A DNA stretch of 64,000 nucleotides from Chloroflexota bacterium. Lineage in GTDB: Bacteria > Chloroflexota > Anaerolineae > SpSt-313. Below the pieces are notes generated by a model. That model worked only from the letters and a program-made list of their open reading frames with translations. It made no database searches and was not told where the DNA came from. Shown in pieces: positions 51,481-60,967 of the stretch; position 1 is the stretch's first letter, and each line of letters starts with the position of its first letter. The translations under genes were made by a program, and so were the position numbers. The stretch covers positions 1-64,000 of the forward strand of contig JAKPJZ010000233.1 of the NCBI GenBank assembly GCA_029553955.1, read 5' to 3'.

Positions 51481-54324
51481 GCCGCGCAAGAGCTCGATGT
51501 AGCGCGTGATGCAGGTCTCCTCCCAGGCGTCGATCTCGGCCTGGGCCAGATAGTCCTTCAGCTCGGCTGTGGCGTCGGCCGTGCCCTTCTCCGAGACGTG
51601 GGCCTGGACCAGGCCGGTCAGGGTGTAGAGCAGCCGGCCGTCGGCGCCCAGGAGGATGACGGAGTCGAGGCGCTCGGTCGATAGCTCGGCAATCTCCTTG
51701 CCCTTGGTATCCGTCACGGCGTACACCCCGTCGTCGCGCTGCATAACGAGGCCGGTGGCCGCGCCCACCGAGAAGGCGGTCGGGGCATCGAGGGCCACGT
51801 CGCTGTGCTCCTGGTACATGACGTCGGGCACCAGGGCCATCTCGTCTTCGATATGCAGCGGGAGGGATTGGCCCTTGACCGCATTCAGATAGTGCCGCGA
51901 GAACTGACCCATGCGCCGCAGGGCGAAGAGCGGCAACCCGCGCCGCAGCGTCGTGACGATCAAGCTGTGTGGGTCGTTGGTCGCTTCGCACCTGATCATC
52001 GGGTTCACCTTGGCGAATTGTGGCCCGAGCTCGCTCGCGTCGGGCGCCTCGAGCCCAACCAGCGTCTGTTCCGGCGGCTTGTGCGCCTGACCCAGGCTGA
52101 AGGGATCGTAGGTCCACAACGGCGCCGCGTTGTCGAGGATGCCGCGGATAAGCACTTCGGCCTGCATCTGCGTGGCCATCTGCTGCCCCAGGAGGTCCTC
52201 TGCCTTGAGCTCACGCATGCCGGCAAAGACCTGCTCGCCGTAGGAAAGGAAGCCGGCCTCGATCTCCTCGAGCGCGCGCCCTGGCCACTGATCCAGCGTG
52301 CCGGCTTGTTCCAAGAGCGGCGTCAGCCGGGCGTCGGCCTTGCCCTGGCCGAGAAAGCGCGTGTACTGCTCTTCCACGATTTCGGCCGTGAGCACCGAAC
52401 GCTGCAGCGCGAAATCGATATCGCCGCACAGCGGCGCCGTGTCGAGGCGGCCCTTGAAGGTGCGCACCAGGCTGTAGAGGTCATCGAGGAAGCGGTCGAG
52501 GCGCTCGAGCTCGACCTCTGCGAGAGCCCTGATCTCGGGGTAGAGATCGCTGGCCCGGCGCACCAGGGTCAGGCTCAACTCGGTCTGGAAGCGGTCATTG
52601 AGCGCCTTCACATAATGGTCGCGGATCTGGTCGATGCCGCTCACCGTCTGCACGTAGGCATAGGCGGCGCCGCCGAGGGCCAGCAGCCAGATCACGGCGA
52701 CCGAAAAGACCCCCGCCGTTCCGGAGACGCCGTCGTAGCCTTTCCAGAGCCACGACGATACCAGGAAGAGCGGCGCCAGCAGCCCCGCCAGCAGGCTGGC
52801 CGCGATGACGGGGTAGGAGGGGATGCCGGCGACGGCGTTCCTGAGCGCCCGGCCAAGCTGGTTGAGGTGCGTCACCTGCTGCTGGCTGCGCCCCTGGCAG
52901 GCCGCCTCTTGGCGCAGCAGCGCATCGCAGGAGTGAGCGGCCCGGTCGCGGAGGCCGGCCATGAACTGGGTCGCCAGTGAGAGGCCGCCCGCCGGGCTAC
53001 TTCTGAGGATGGCGGCGGTCTCGGCACTCACCGCCTCGCCCATCTCGGCGAGCACGCGCCGCACGTTTGCCTCGATCCGCTGCCTGAGGCCGGGCAGGGC
53101 CTCGGCACGGATGGCGTTGAGCGCGGCCTGCACCGCCGGGATAAGCTGCTGGTGCGGTACCGTTCTGAGGCGGACGATGTGGCTGTCTTGGAGCTGCATC
53201 GGCCTGCCGTCGGCGCCCAGCCTGAGCTCGCCCTCCATCAGGTCTTGTGGGCGCAGATGTGTCTTGTTCTCAAAGTCGAGCAGGTGGGCGGCGACGCGTG
53301 CGTGTAGCTCGCCGCGCAGCAACACGTCGAGCACGAGCTCACCACTCAGGCGATTGGCGCTCCAGCGAATGAGCTCGTCGATGGGCAGGACGTACGCGGC
53401 CAACCCCAGGCTGCTATAGGCAGCCAGCCGCCCCTGCACCTGTTGGCCGCTCCCCTGGGCGCCTGCAAACTCTTCAACGCGACCCTGGAGCGGCGTCAGC
53501 AGCGTGCGGAACAGCCATTCGGCGGCGAGGCGCGCCGCCTCGTCTTGGCTGCGCAGCCGCAGGGCCTTTTCGTTGCCCATGTCGATCAGGTAGCAGCCGC
53601 GGTCGAAAGGCGGCTGGTCAGACTCGATAGGCAGGCCCGGATAATCGCAGCGGTAGGCGTGCCGGTCCATGCAGGCGTCGAGCTCCTTGAGCGTGGCATA
53701 GGCGCACGCTTCGGCTTCGGGGACCGAAGGGGCCAGCGGCGGCATGAACAGCAGGCCCGTGCTCGCCATCTGCAGGCCGGCGCGGCGGCAGAGGTAGCGC
53801 ACCAGGTAGGTCATGTCGAGCAGCAGGGCGCTGCCGGCGATATCGCCCAGGCCGGCGATGACGACCAGCGCTACCCCGGGCCTGATCTCAAAGCCGAGCC
53901 TGGCCATCTCGTCGCGGGCTTCGACGGTGCCGAGCTCGTTCAGGTGGAACTCGAGAAAGCCATAGATGTCCTTCACGTGGAGGTGCAGCGCCAGGCGAGC
54001 GGCCGCGCGCGTCTGCGTCCAGTCGGGCCCGGCATTGGCCACGCGGCCAGGCAGCCAGGGGCAGAGCTCCTGGGCGCGCTGTGGCGCGTCCTGCACTTCT
54101 TCGAGCGACAGGTCGATGGCCTCGGTCGGGCTGAGGTTGGACTCCTGCGGGGAGGCCGCAGCTCCCCCCAGGCCCTCCATGGCCGGCTGCGAGATGTCGA
54201 GGGCCAGCAGCTTGATGGCGGGCAACTCGCCGTAGACCTGCTGCACGCGCTGCTTCAAGTGCTCGATGGAGGTTCGCCCCAGGGCGCCGAGCCCGACGAT
54301 GATCGTCTGCTGGATTCTGATCAT
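51478..54324 (-). CDS. Tubulin-like protein 2, membrane-anchored, degenerate nucleotide site
   Basis: The 948-aa paralogue of the next gene upstream begins IIVGLGALGRTSIEHLKQRV (as in Tubulin_2-type proteins). In place of the glycine-rich GGTGSG phosphate loop it has AGLGDIAGS (157-165), so GTP hydrolysis is doubtful. Two TM helices lie at about 508-530 and 541-560, followed by helical regions and a C-terminal domain (GVYAVTDTKGKEIAEL near 860). The ATG at 54324 follows GAGGA. It would place the apparatus at the membrane, perhaps as a pseudo-GTPase partner. It is the last intact gene of the operon; the stop lies in element I. Confidence 0.82.
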   Translation of the reverse strand: MIRIQQTIIVGLGALGRTSIEHLKQRVQQVYGELPAIKLLALDISQPAMEGLGGAAASPQESNLSPTEAIDLSLEEVQDAPQRAQELCPWLPGRVANAGPDWTQTRAAARLALHLHVKDIYGFLEFHLNELGTVEARDEMARLGFEIRPGVALVVIAGLGDIAGSALLLDMTYLVRYLCRRAGLQMASTGLLFMPPLAPSVPEAEACAYATLKELDACMDRHAYRCDYPGLPIESDQPPFDRGCYLIDMGNEKALRLRSQDEAARLAAEWLFRTLLTPLQGRVEEFAGAQGSGQQVQGRLAAYSSLGLAAYVLPIDELIRWSANRLSGELVLDVLLRGELHARVAAHLLDFENKTHLRPQDLMEGELRLGADGRPMQLQDSHIVRLRTVPHQQLIPAVQAALNAIRAEALPGLRQRIEANVRRVLAEMGEAVSAETAAILRSSPAGGLSLATQFMAGLRDRAAHSCDALLRQEAACQGRSQQQVTHLNQLGRALRNAVAGIPSYPVIAASLLAGLLAPLFLVSSWLWKGYDGVSGTAGVFSVAVIWLLALGGAAYAYVQTVSGIDQIRDHYVKALNDRFQTELSLTLVRRASDLYPEIRALAEVELERLDRFLDDLYSLVRTFKGRLDTAPLCGDIDFALQRSVLTAEIVEEQYTRFLGQGKADARLTPLLEQAGTLDQWPGRALEEIEAGFLSYGEQVFAGMRELKAEDLLGQQMATQMQAEVLIRGILDNAAPLWTYDPFSLGQAHKPPEQTLVGLEAPDASELGPQFAKVNPMIRCEATNDPHSLIVTTLRRGLPLFALRRMGQFSRHYLNAVKGQSLPLHIEDEMALVPDVMYQEHSDVALDAPTAFSVGAATGLVMQRDDGVYAVTDTKGKEIAELSTERLDSVILLGADGRLLYTLTGLVQAHVSEKGTADATAELKDYLAQAEIDAWEETCITRYIELLRG

Positions 54325-54373
54325 GGCCTGGTCCTCATTTCGGACGCGCAACGCTCACGGCCGCCCGCGGGTG

Positions 54374-57187
54374 TCAGCCGCGCACGACCTTTTTCAGATA
54401 GGCCTTGATGGTCTCGCGCAGCTCCATGACGAGACCATGGTTCACGCTGCCGGGCCGCCCGATGGATGTGTCGCGCCCCATGACGGTCCGATCGATGTTG
54501 GTGCGCGCGGCGCCACCCTTGAGCTCGTACACGAACGGCTCGTCGACGAACCCGTCGAGGGTCTGAATGGCCGTCTCCGAGCCTTCGCGCTCGATCTGAG
54601 CCACGACCAGCCTCTCGACGTGGCGGATCATGCTGTCGTTGTTGCCAAAGATGCGCAGCGATTCCGACATGCCCTGCGCGAGCTGGATGGGCGGGCGCCC
54701 CGGATCCTCGGGGATGACAAAGTAGAACACCCCCGACTTGAAGACGAAGCCGTAGGCCAGCCCCAGGGCAAAGACCTGCTTGGCCTTCTCGCCGCCGGGC
54801 CGCACCTCGGGGATAACGTACAGTGGCTTGATGGCCTGCCGCAAGACCTCGTCGTGGACGCGTCTGTACTCGCGGAACTGCATGAGGGCGAAGAGGGGCA
54901 CGCCGTGCCTGGTCTGCAGCACCGTGATCTGGTGGCGGTCGAAGGTCTGGGCCAGCCGCTGGTCCTGTTGGAGGTCACCCCCATAGATCGAGTGCTCCGT
55001 ATCGGCGACGCCGATGACAATGATGCGTGCGCCCCGCCAGTCCTGGTTGAGCTCGCCTTCCCTGCGGAACCTCCAGAAGGGCACAGAGCGATCGATCAGG
55101 TCCTGGAGGCGCCTGGCTGGGTCGACCTGGCCTCTCTTTTCGAGGATGACGTCCTCGATTGACGTCTCGCCGATATCGGCGAACACCGCCCGCGCATAGT
55201 CGAGGATGAGGTCAGAGATCTGGTCCTGAGAGAGGTCCAGCCAGGCGTGCAGGGGCCCCTTGGTCTGCAGCATGGCCGACGCGGGCGCCGTGCCCAGCCG
55301 GTCATAGTGTACGCTGTAGTAGCGCTCGATGTCGGCGGCGTCGGTGATATCCTGCGCCAGCACAAAGTCGACGCGGGGCTGGTCGCCGCCATAGCGCTCC
55401 ACAAAGGTCTCGAAGCGGCCGGCAATGAACTGCAGGCGGTCGACAAGGTTCTGCAGGGAGGCACGTCGCGCCTGGATGTGTTGGCTCAGGGCTGCCAGGA
55501 GGGCGATGGCTTCCTCCAGCTTGCGGAGCTCGAAGCGGGCCGTCAGGCAGTTCTGCCACGTCTCCACATGCCGGCTGCACGCTTCCCTGATCCTGCGGCC
55601 ACGGCCGAGCGGATTGCCCGAGCGCAGCGCGTCGACCAGGGCCTGGTCGGTTTGGCGCGCGGCCGCTGTGGCCTGGCCGCGGCGCTTGTCCATCTCGGGC
55701 CGCGCCTTTTCGTCGAGCTCGCGCCGGGCAGTCGTCAGGGTGGCATCGAGCTTTTCGAGGAAGGCGAGCGCGCCCCGCGGCCCGAAGGTGCGATCGTCGG
55801 CGAGCCGGTCGGCCTCGGCGATCACGGCAGCGCTCAGGTCTTCGGCCATGGCCTTGCGGTTGGCCTCGAGCATCTGGCTGAGCTCATTGTCGACCGCGCT
55901 CTCGGCCTTGGCCAGGTAGGCGCGGGCGGCGCCATACAGCTCCGCATCCTTGAACCTGGCCAGGGCGTTCGGGTTGAGGGTGACCTTGGTCAGGTTGCCC
56001 TTGGCATCGCGGGCGAGCTGCTGCAGGAGCGCGGCCGTCTCCAGCTTGCTCGCCTGCAAAAAGCCGCTGACCGCGCCGTCGATCTGCACGGCGGCGGGGG
56101 CAGGGCGCAGCAGCTCGTCTTGGATCAAGCCTTTGCCGAGCCGGTTGGCGCAGAGCTCGATGATCTTGCCAGCGGGGAACACAAGCGAAGCCGTGCCCAG
56201 GCTGCTAAAGGCTGTGGGCTTTGGTTTGCCTTCTTCGGCATTCGGGGTGTGGCCCGCCAGCACTTCGATGTTGTCAAAGCTGCTGAGGTTGGCGTCGCCC
56301 ACCTGCGACGCAATCTGCAGGTACATCGCCTCGGCGGCCATCGACGCCACTTCGTCCATGCCCGACAACCCCTGCCCACGCTCGTTGCGCGCGTCGACCA
56401 GGTAGCAGATATCGAACGGTCGCTTCCCGGCGAAATCGACCACCGGGACGCGCTGGCTCCCATAGTCGCACGTCCAAGAGACGGTCTCCATGAAGTAGTC
56501 GAGCTCGGCAAGGCAGGCATAGGCGTTCGAGGCGATCCCGACTTCGTCGACATTGCGAAAGACCGATGGCAGGGCCAGCACGGCGTTGATGTAGCAGGCG
56601 TCTGCCGGCAGGTTAGCAGCCCTGATCACGTGGCGCATCAGGTAGGCCACGTCGAGGATGGCCCCCGAGCCGGTGCCGCCGCAGACCGAGCTCACAATGA
56701 AGGCGTTGACGCTGGGTTGCGCCACGTCGAGCCTGAGGTGTGTCAGGCGGTGCACCGAGGTCTCCAGGCGGCGCCGCACTTCCTCCATGTGCCAGAACAG
56801 CGAGAGCCTGCCCAGCGGCCTGACCTGGTGTGCACCCATGGTCACTGGTCGCAGAGAGATATGCTCCTTGTCTTCGGCGATCCAGGCGGCGATGGCGGGG
56901 TACTTGTCAAGGTTGCGCAGGATTTCGGCTGTCTCCACGCCGCCGATGTAGATCAGCTCGGTGCGGGGCGTCAGCTGCACCACCTTGCCGTCCACCTGGG
57001 CCTGCTCCGTCGCCTGGTCGGTATCGAAGCAGAGGAACTCGACGGCAGGCGGCACCTCGCCATAGTTGCGGATGAAGCGCGCCTTGAGCTGCAGCAGTAC
57101 CTTCTGGCCGGTGCCGCCCAGGCCAACGAGCAGAGTCGGCCGCATCTTGATGCGCTGCTGCATCTCGAGTGCTGATAGTGGTGACAT
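54374..57187 (-). CDS. Tubulin-like GTPase (Tubulin_2 type)
   Basis: The 937-aa protein has the N-terminal Rossmann-like tubulin/FtsZ fold: TLLVGLGGTGQKVLLQLKARF (18-38), CFDTD (53-57), and the tubulin signature-like loop SSVCGGTGSGAILDVAYLMR (GGTGSG at 170-175) that binds GTP phosphates. Long helical segments (about 450-650) and a C-terminal domain shared with the paralogue follow. No membrane segment. The family (Pfam Tubulin_2) is poorly characterised. The ATG at 57187 follows GGAGG by four bases; upstream frame extends into the vWA gene. Neighbours with FHA, vWA and PP2C domains suggest phospho-regulated assembly. Confidence 0.88.
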   Translation of the reverse strand: MSPLSALEMQQRIKMRPTLLVGLGGTGQKVLLQLKARFIRNYGEVPPAVEFLCFDTDQATEQAQVDGKVVQLTPRTELIYIGGVETAEILRNLDKYPAIAAWIAEDKEHISLRPVTMGAHQVRPLGRLSLFWHMEEVRRRLETSVHRLTHLRLDVAQPSVNAFIVSSVCGGTGSGAILDVAYLMRHVIRAANLPADACYINAVLALPSVFRNVDEVGIASNAYACLAELDYFMETVSWTCDYGSQRVPVVDFAGKRPFDICYLVDARNERGQGLSGMDEVASMAAEAMYLQIASQVGDANLSSFDNIEVLAGHTPNAEEGKPKPTAFSSLGTASLVFPAGKIIELCANRLGKGLIQDELLRPAPAAVQIDGAVSGFLQASKLETAALLQQLARDAKGNLTKVTLNPNALARFKDAELYGAARAYLAKAESAVDNELSQMLEANRKAMAEDLSAAVIAEADRLADDRTFGPRGALAFLEKLDATLTTARRELDEKARPEMDKRRGQATAAARQTDQALVDALRSGNPLGRGRRIREACSRHVETWQNCLTARFELRKLEEAIALLAALSQHIQARRASLQNLVDRLQFIAGRFETFVERYGGDQPRVDFVLAQDITDAADIERYYSVHYDRLGTAPASAMLQTKGPLHAWLDLSQDQISDLILDYARAVFADIGETSIEDVILEKRGQVDPARRLQDLIDRSVPFWRFRREGELNQDWRGARIIVIGVADTEHSIYGGDLQQDQRLAQTFDRHQITVLQTRHGVPLFALMQFREYRRVHDEVLRQAIKPLYVIPEVRPGGEKAKQVFALGLAYGFVFKSGVFYFVIPEDPGRPPIQLAQGMSESLRIFGNNDSMIRHVERLVVAQIEREGSETAIQTLDGFVDEPFVYELKGGAARTNIDRTVMGRDTSIGRPGSVNHGLVMELRETIKAYLKKVVRG

Positions 57188-57224
57188 TTCGCCTCCGTTA
57201 TTGTCGCCTCCAGAGAGGCCGTGG

Positions 57225-59480
57225 TTAGCTACCGAAACCATCGAAATCGGGCCCCCCGTCCGGCGGCTGGCCGCCGGCGAAGGGGTCTGTACCCAGGCCG
57301 CCCAGATCACCCAGGTCATCGAAACCTCCGGGCAGGCCGCTGCAGGTGATGGCTTGATCGCCGATCTCGATGGTATCGCCATCCTTCAGGATCTCGTAGG
57401 CCGTCTCCATGCCGTTGACGCGCAGCGGCGCCGTGGCGTCGACAGCCCGGATCTCGACCTGGGGATTCTGGCGGCTCCCGATGGGGCGCAGCGTGGCGTG
57501 GCGCGGCAGCACATCTGCCCCCAGGGCGTGTACCTGGCAGCGCGGGTCCGAGCCGATGGTGATCGGCCGCTTGCCGCTGAGCGGGATCCAGTCGCCACCC
57601 ATTTCGAGTGTGCCGCTCAGCGCGGGAAGGTTGAACCACCACCAGCCGGCGCCGCCCGCGGCGGCCAACGCCAGCAGCCCGCCCAGCACGCCCGCAATCG
57701 CCCCGGCGCCGGGCCCGCCTGACCCCTGGGTTGGCGCAGGCGTGCGGGTGGGCGCGGCCAGCGTCGTGGTTGGCGGGGCCGTCGGCAGCGGCGCCGGCGC
57801 CGCCGCGCCCTGCAGCGTCACCGTGGCCTCAGTGACATCCTGGAAGCGCTCGCCGGTGGGGCGGGTCAGGGTTAGTTGCACGCGCAGCGGGTACGTGCCT
57901 GGGCGCTCGCCCTTGACCACGCCGCTGAACAGGCCGTCGCGCCCTGCCACGAGCGGCGCCTCCCAGGCGCGCCCGCCCTCGGGCACCACCTGCGCCACGC
58001 ACTCCAGGCGGTCCTGGGGATCGGCAGGCGATGGCTGCGTGCCCAGCATGAGCTGCGCCTTGACCGGCACTTGGTCGAAGGGATAGCTCTTGCCCGGCGC
58101 CGGCTCGGTGAGCTTGAGCCAGGGGGCAGCGACGACGTTGACCGATTGCTCGTATTCGACCGGGGCGCCCTTGTGCTCGCCGTTGTAGGTCAGGACGTAG
58201 GTGCCGCGCGCGCTGGTGTCTTCGAGCCGGGCGCGGTAGAACTCACCGTCACGGGCGATCGGCACGGCGACGGTCGCTCCGCCGGGCGCCTTGATGACCA
58301 GCGTGAGGTCGCTGAGCTGCTGCGGCACCATCTCGGCGTCGACCACGCGCGCCACGATGTCCATCGGCTTTCCCAGCGGGTGCGTGGCGCCCGGCGCCAG
58401 CGGCTCCACCCGCGCCGTGATGGGGATGGGGATATCGACAAAGGTGACCTTGCCGCTGCCGCTCAGGCGCACCGTCCAGCGCCCCGCCGGGGGCCGCATG
58501 ATGCTGTAGCTGTCGGTCTGCGCCGAGCTCGAGATCTCGACGCCGGGGTCGCCGCTCCGCACCACGCTGCCATCGGGCCGGATGATGGTGGTGGTGATAT
58601 CCTTGTTGTACTTGATGATGGTAAAGATGACCTGCAGCAGGTTGGGGCGCGCTTCGTAGGTGAGCTCGATGGGCGCCTCGACCGGCGGCGGCACATCCTG
58701 GCCCGACAGGCCGAACAGGTGGCGGATGATATTGGTGTAGGCATCCAACAGCCCTGTCTCTGGCCTTTCCGGCTCAAAGTAGAGGCCCTGAGTCGTGTTG
58801 GCGATCTCTTGCCAGAGGTTCTTGTAGATCTCGTTGCCGGCATCGCTTTTGAAGGCTGCCGAGGTGAAGGCGATGGTGTAGATGGGGCAGTGGGCCGCCT
58901 GGGCGCGCTCCATGAGCAGGCGTGCCTCCTGGTTGCACAGTGCCGTCTCGGCCTTCGTCATGCTCTCGTGCAGCTCACAGCGGCCATCGGAGAGGAACAC
59001 GATGGCCTGCTTGGCGTTGGCCCCGGTGCGCCCACGCGCCTCGAGCTCATCCAGGGCCACATCCAGCGCCTTGGGGATGGCCGTCCAGCCCATGTTCGTG
59101 TGCGCCTTGGCCAACGATTGCTTGATCTCATCGCGGGAGCGCTGATTCTGAATCGCGGTCAGCGGTTGGGCCAGCTTAGCCTCGGTGCCAAAGGTGACGA
59201 TGGCCAGGCGGTGCTGCGCGCCCGATTGGTCCACGCCGAGGAGGTCGCCGAACATGTTGGCCATCACGATGCGCCAGCCCGGGTTCCCGGTGTTGCTGTC
59301 GGGCGGGTCGTTGAGCTCCCAGAGCGAGCCCGACTCGTCAATCACCAGGACGATGTCGAGGTCCGGGATGTAGGAACGGCTCTGGCCCGACGCCGGCGCC
59401 GTTAGCGCCACAAGGAGCAGCACCATCAGGCCGGCCAGCAGGCAGCGGCGGAGCGAGCGGCATGCTGGATGATTGCTCAT
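57225..59480 (-). CDS. Secreted vWA domain protein with TM helix and cytosolic FHA domain
   Basis: The 751-aa protein starts with a signal peptide (about 12-33), then an extracellular von Willebrand A domain with the complete MIDAS start DESGS (48-52) plus the downstream threonine and aspartate (TNMGWTAIP, FLSDGRCE). Two or more beta-sandwich regions follow (about 265-560), then a Pro/Thr linker, a TM helix (about 592-613) and a C-terminal FHA-like domain (ITIGSDPRCQVHALGADVLPRHATL, PLRVNGM). It would link an outside ligand to phosphothreonine recognition inside. It starts 6 nt after the preceding gene stops, as part of the operon. Confidence 0.88.
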   Translation of the reverse strand: MSNHPACRSLRRCLLAGLMVLLLVALTAPASGQSRSYIPDLDIVLVIDESGSLWELNDPPDSNTGNPGWRIVMANMFGDLLGVDQSGAQHRLAIVTFGTEAKLAQPLTAIQNQRSRDEIKQSLAKAHTNMGWTAIPKALDVALDELEARGRTGANAKQAIVFLSDGRCELHESMTKAETALCNQEARLLMERAQAAHCPIYTIAFTSAAFKSDAGNEIYKNLWQEIANTTQGLYFEPERPETGLLDAYTNIIRHLFGLSGQDVPPPVEAPIELTYEARPNLLQVIFTIIKYNKDITTTIIRPDGSVVRSGDPGVEISSSAQTDSYSIMRPPAGRWTVRLSGSGKVTFVDIPIPITARVEPLAPGATHPLGKPMDIVARVVDAEMVPQQLSDLTLVIKAPGGATVAVPIARDGEFYRARLEDTSARGTYVLTYNGEHKGAPVEYEQSVNVVAAPWLKLTEPAPGKSYPFDQVPVKAQLMLGTQPSPADPQDRLECVAQVVPEGGRAWEAPLVAGRDGLFSGVVKGERPGTYPLRVQLTLTRPTGERFQDVTEATVTLQGAAAPAPLPTAPPTTTLAAPTRTPAPTQGSGGPGAGAIAGVLGGLLALAAAGGAGWWWFNLPALSGTLEMGGDWIPLSGKRPITIGSDPRCQVHALGADVLPRHATLRPIGSRQNPQVEIRAVDATAPLRVNGMETAYEILKDGDTIEIGDQAITCSGLPGGFDDLGDLGGLGTDPFAGGQPPDGGPDFDGFGS

Positions 59481-59485
59481 AAAGG

Positions 59486-60964
59486 CTACTCTCCCTCTTG
59501 AAACTCGAACTCTGAGCCGCCCAGGCCCAGCCGCTGACCCGGCTGCAGGGAGGCTTCGCCTTCGACAGGCTGTGTATCGATCGTGGTGCCGTTGCTGCTG
59601 TTCAGGTCCTTGACCGAGAGGACCCCCTCCTCGAGGCGGAGCAGGGCATGCGCATCCGAGATGCGCCGATCATCGTCGCCAGTTTCGAGGACGGGCATCA
59701 TTGTGCGCGAGATGACGATCAGGCCGGTTCCGACGCGGAACGATCGACCCGCAAGCCTGCCCCCTGTCACGCGCACGCTGCCCGCCGAGCAGGCCATCGT
59801 GACCGCGGGGCCGAGGCTGAACTCTTGCCCGGGCGCAAGGTCCACCCAGCGCTTGCCCAGCCTCTCAGCCCCCACGGTTACGCCGTTTGTGCTGTTGAGG
59901 TCCTTGATGCAGCCGGATGGCTGCGACAGATCGAGCGCCGCGTGGGGCGCCGAGACCGAAGCTTCTGCGATGATCACCCACTCGATGGGGCTGCGGCTGA
60001 TCAGGCAGCACTCTGCGAGGTCGAACTCTCTGCCTGTCAGCGGGCCACTGACGCCGACCAGGCGAGGGCGCGGCTGGCTGCGGGCCGGCGTGGCGTTCGC
60101 CTTCAGCTCGGGGTCGGTGACCGGCCTCGGCTGGGGCGTCGGCGGCCGTCGCGGCGGCTTGGGCGGCTCGGGGGGCCTGGACGGTCGCCCTGGCCGTGAC
60201 ACGACCGGCGACAGCGGCTCGACCAGGGTCTCTTTCTTCCTGTGGTCGCGCCAGGCCAGCAGCACCGCCAACAGCGCGGCGGCAGCGAGAACGCCGCCAA
60301 CGATCAAGGCGATGGCCGAGCCCGAGATGGCCGGGACCTCTGTCAGATCGAGCAGGTGTTGGGCTTCCTCCAGCTCGCCGGGCTCTGGCGCAGTGGGGAG
60401 CGTGGCGCCGATCTGCTCGAGCGCACGCCCGCTGTTGGCCGACCACACGGCGAGCTGGGCGGCAAAGCGGTCGGGCGCCGAGCGTTTGGCGATGATGTCG
60501 AGGAGCCTGAGCAGCTTCTCGTCGATGGCGTTGGCCACCATGTAGCGATAGCTGCCCGTAGCCGCCGGGAAGCTGCGATCGGCGGCCAGGCTGAAAGCGT
60601 TGACCTCTACGGCCGTTTCTGCCACCGCAGTGCACTCGACCGGATCACTGACGACCAGGTCGGCAAAGCTGGCGTCGGGCGCGTTCAGGTGCGTGCCGCG
60701 CGGTATAGTCACATGCAGCGATGCGCCGCTCCGGCTGGCGACGTGGAGCAGTAGCATGGGCTGGCGGAACCCCATGGCGAGCGGCTCTGCCCAGGCCTCG
60801 ACCTGGCCCGTGCGCAGCGCCTCCTGCAACGTCACCGCTGTGGCCTGCCCCGAGGGGCCGGCGACGGCGGCCGCGGGGGCGGCCAGCGAGACGATGAGCC
60901 AGAGCACCAGAGCTGCGGCCTGCCGGCCCATCCGGCGGCCGGTGGCCAATCTGCTGCGCTTCAC
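59486..60964 (-). CDS. Membrane protein with two cytosolic FHA domains
   Basis: The 492-aa protein has a signal peptide (about 13-36), a globular extracellular region of about 170 residues, a TM helix (about 213-238), a Pro/Arg-rich linker and two tandem FHA domains. Each keeps the family signature: SAPHAALDLSQPSGCIKDLNSTNGV and SDAHALLRLEEGVLSVKDLNSSNGT. FHA domains bind phosphothreonine peptides. It lies 3 nt downstream of the next FHA gene. No Ser/Thr kinase is inside the window; one would be expected nearby. Confidence 0.88.
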   Translation of the reverse strand: MKRSRLATGRRMGRQAAALVLWLIVSLAAPAAAVAGPSGQATAVTLQEALRTGQVEAWAEPLAMGFRQPMLLLHVASRSGASLHVTIPRGTHLNAPDASFADLVVSDPVECTAVAETAVEVNAFSLAADRSFPAATGSYRYMVANAIDEKLLRLLDIIAKRSAPDRFAAQLAVWSANSGRALEQIGATLPTAPEPGELEEAQHLLDLTEVPAISGSAIALIVGGVLAAAALLAVLLAWRDHRKKETLVEPLSPVVSRPGRPSRPPEPPKPPRRPPTPQPRPVTDPELKANATPARSQPRPRLVGVSGPLTGREFDLAECCLISRSPIEWVIIAEASVSAPHAALDLSQPSGCIKDLNSTNGVTVGAERLGKRWVDLAPGQEFSLGPAVTMACSAGSVRVTGGRLAGRSFRVGTGLIVISRTMMPVLETGDDDRRISDAHALLRLEEGVLSVKDLNSSNGTTIDTQPVEGEASLQPGQRLGLGGSEFEFQEGE

Positions 60965-60967
60965 AGT

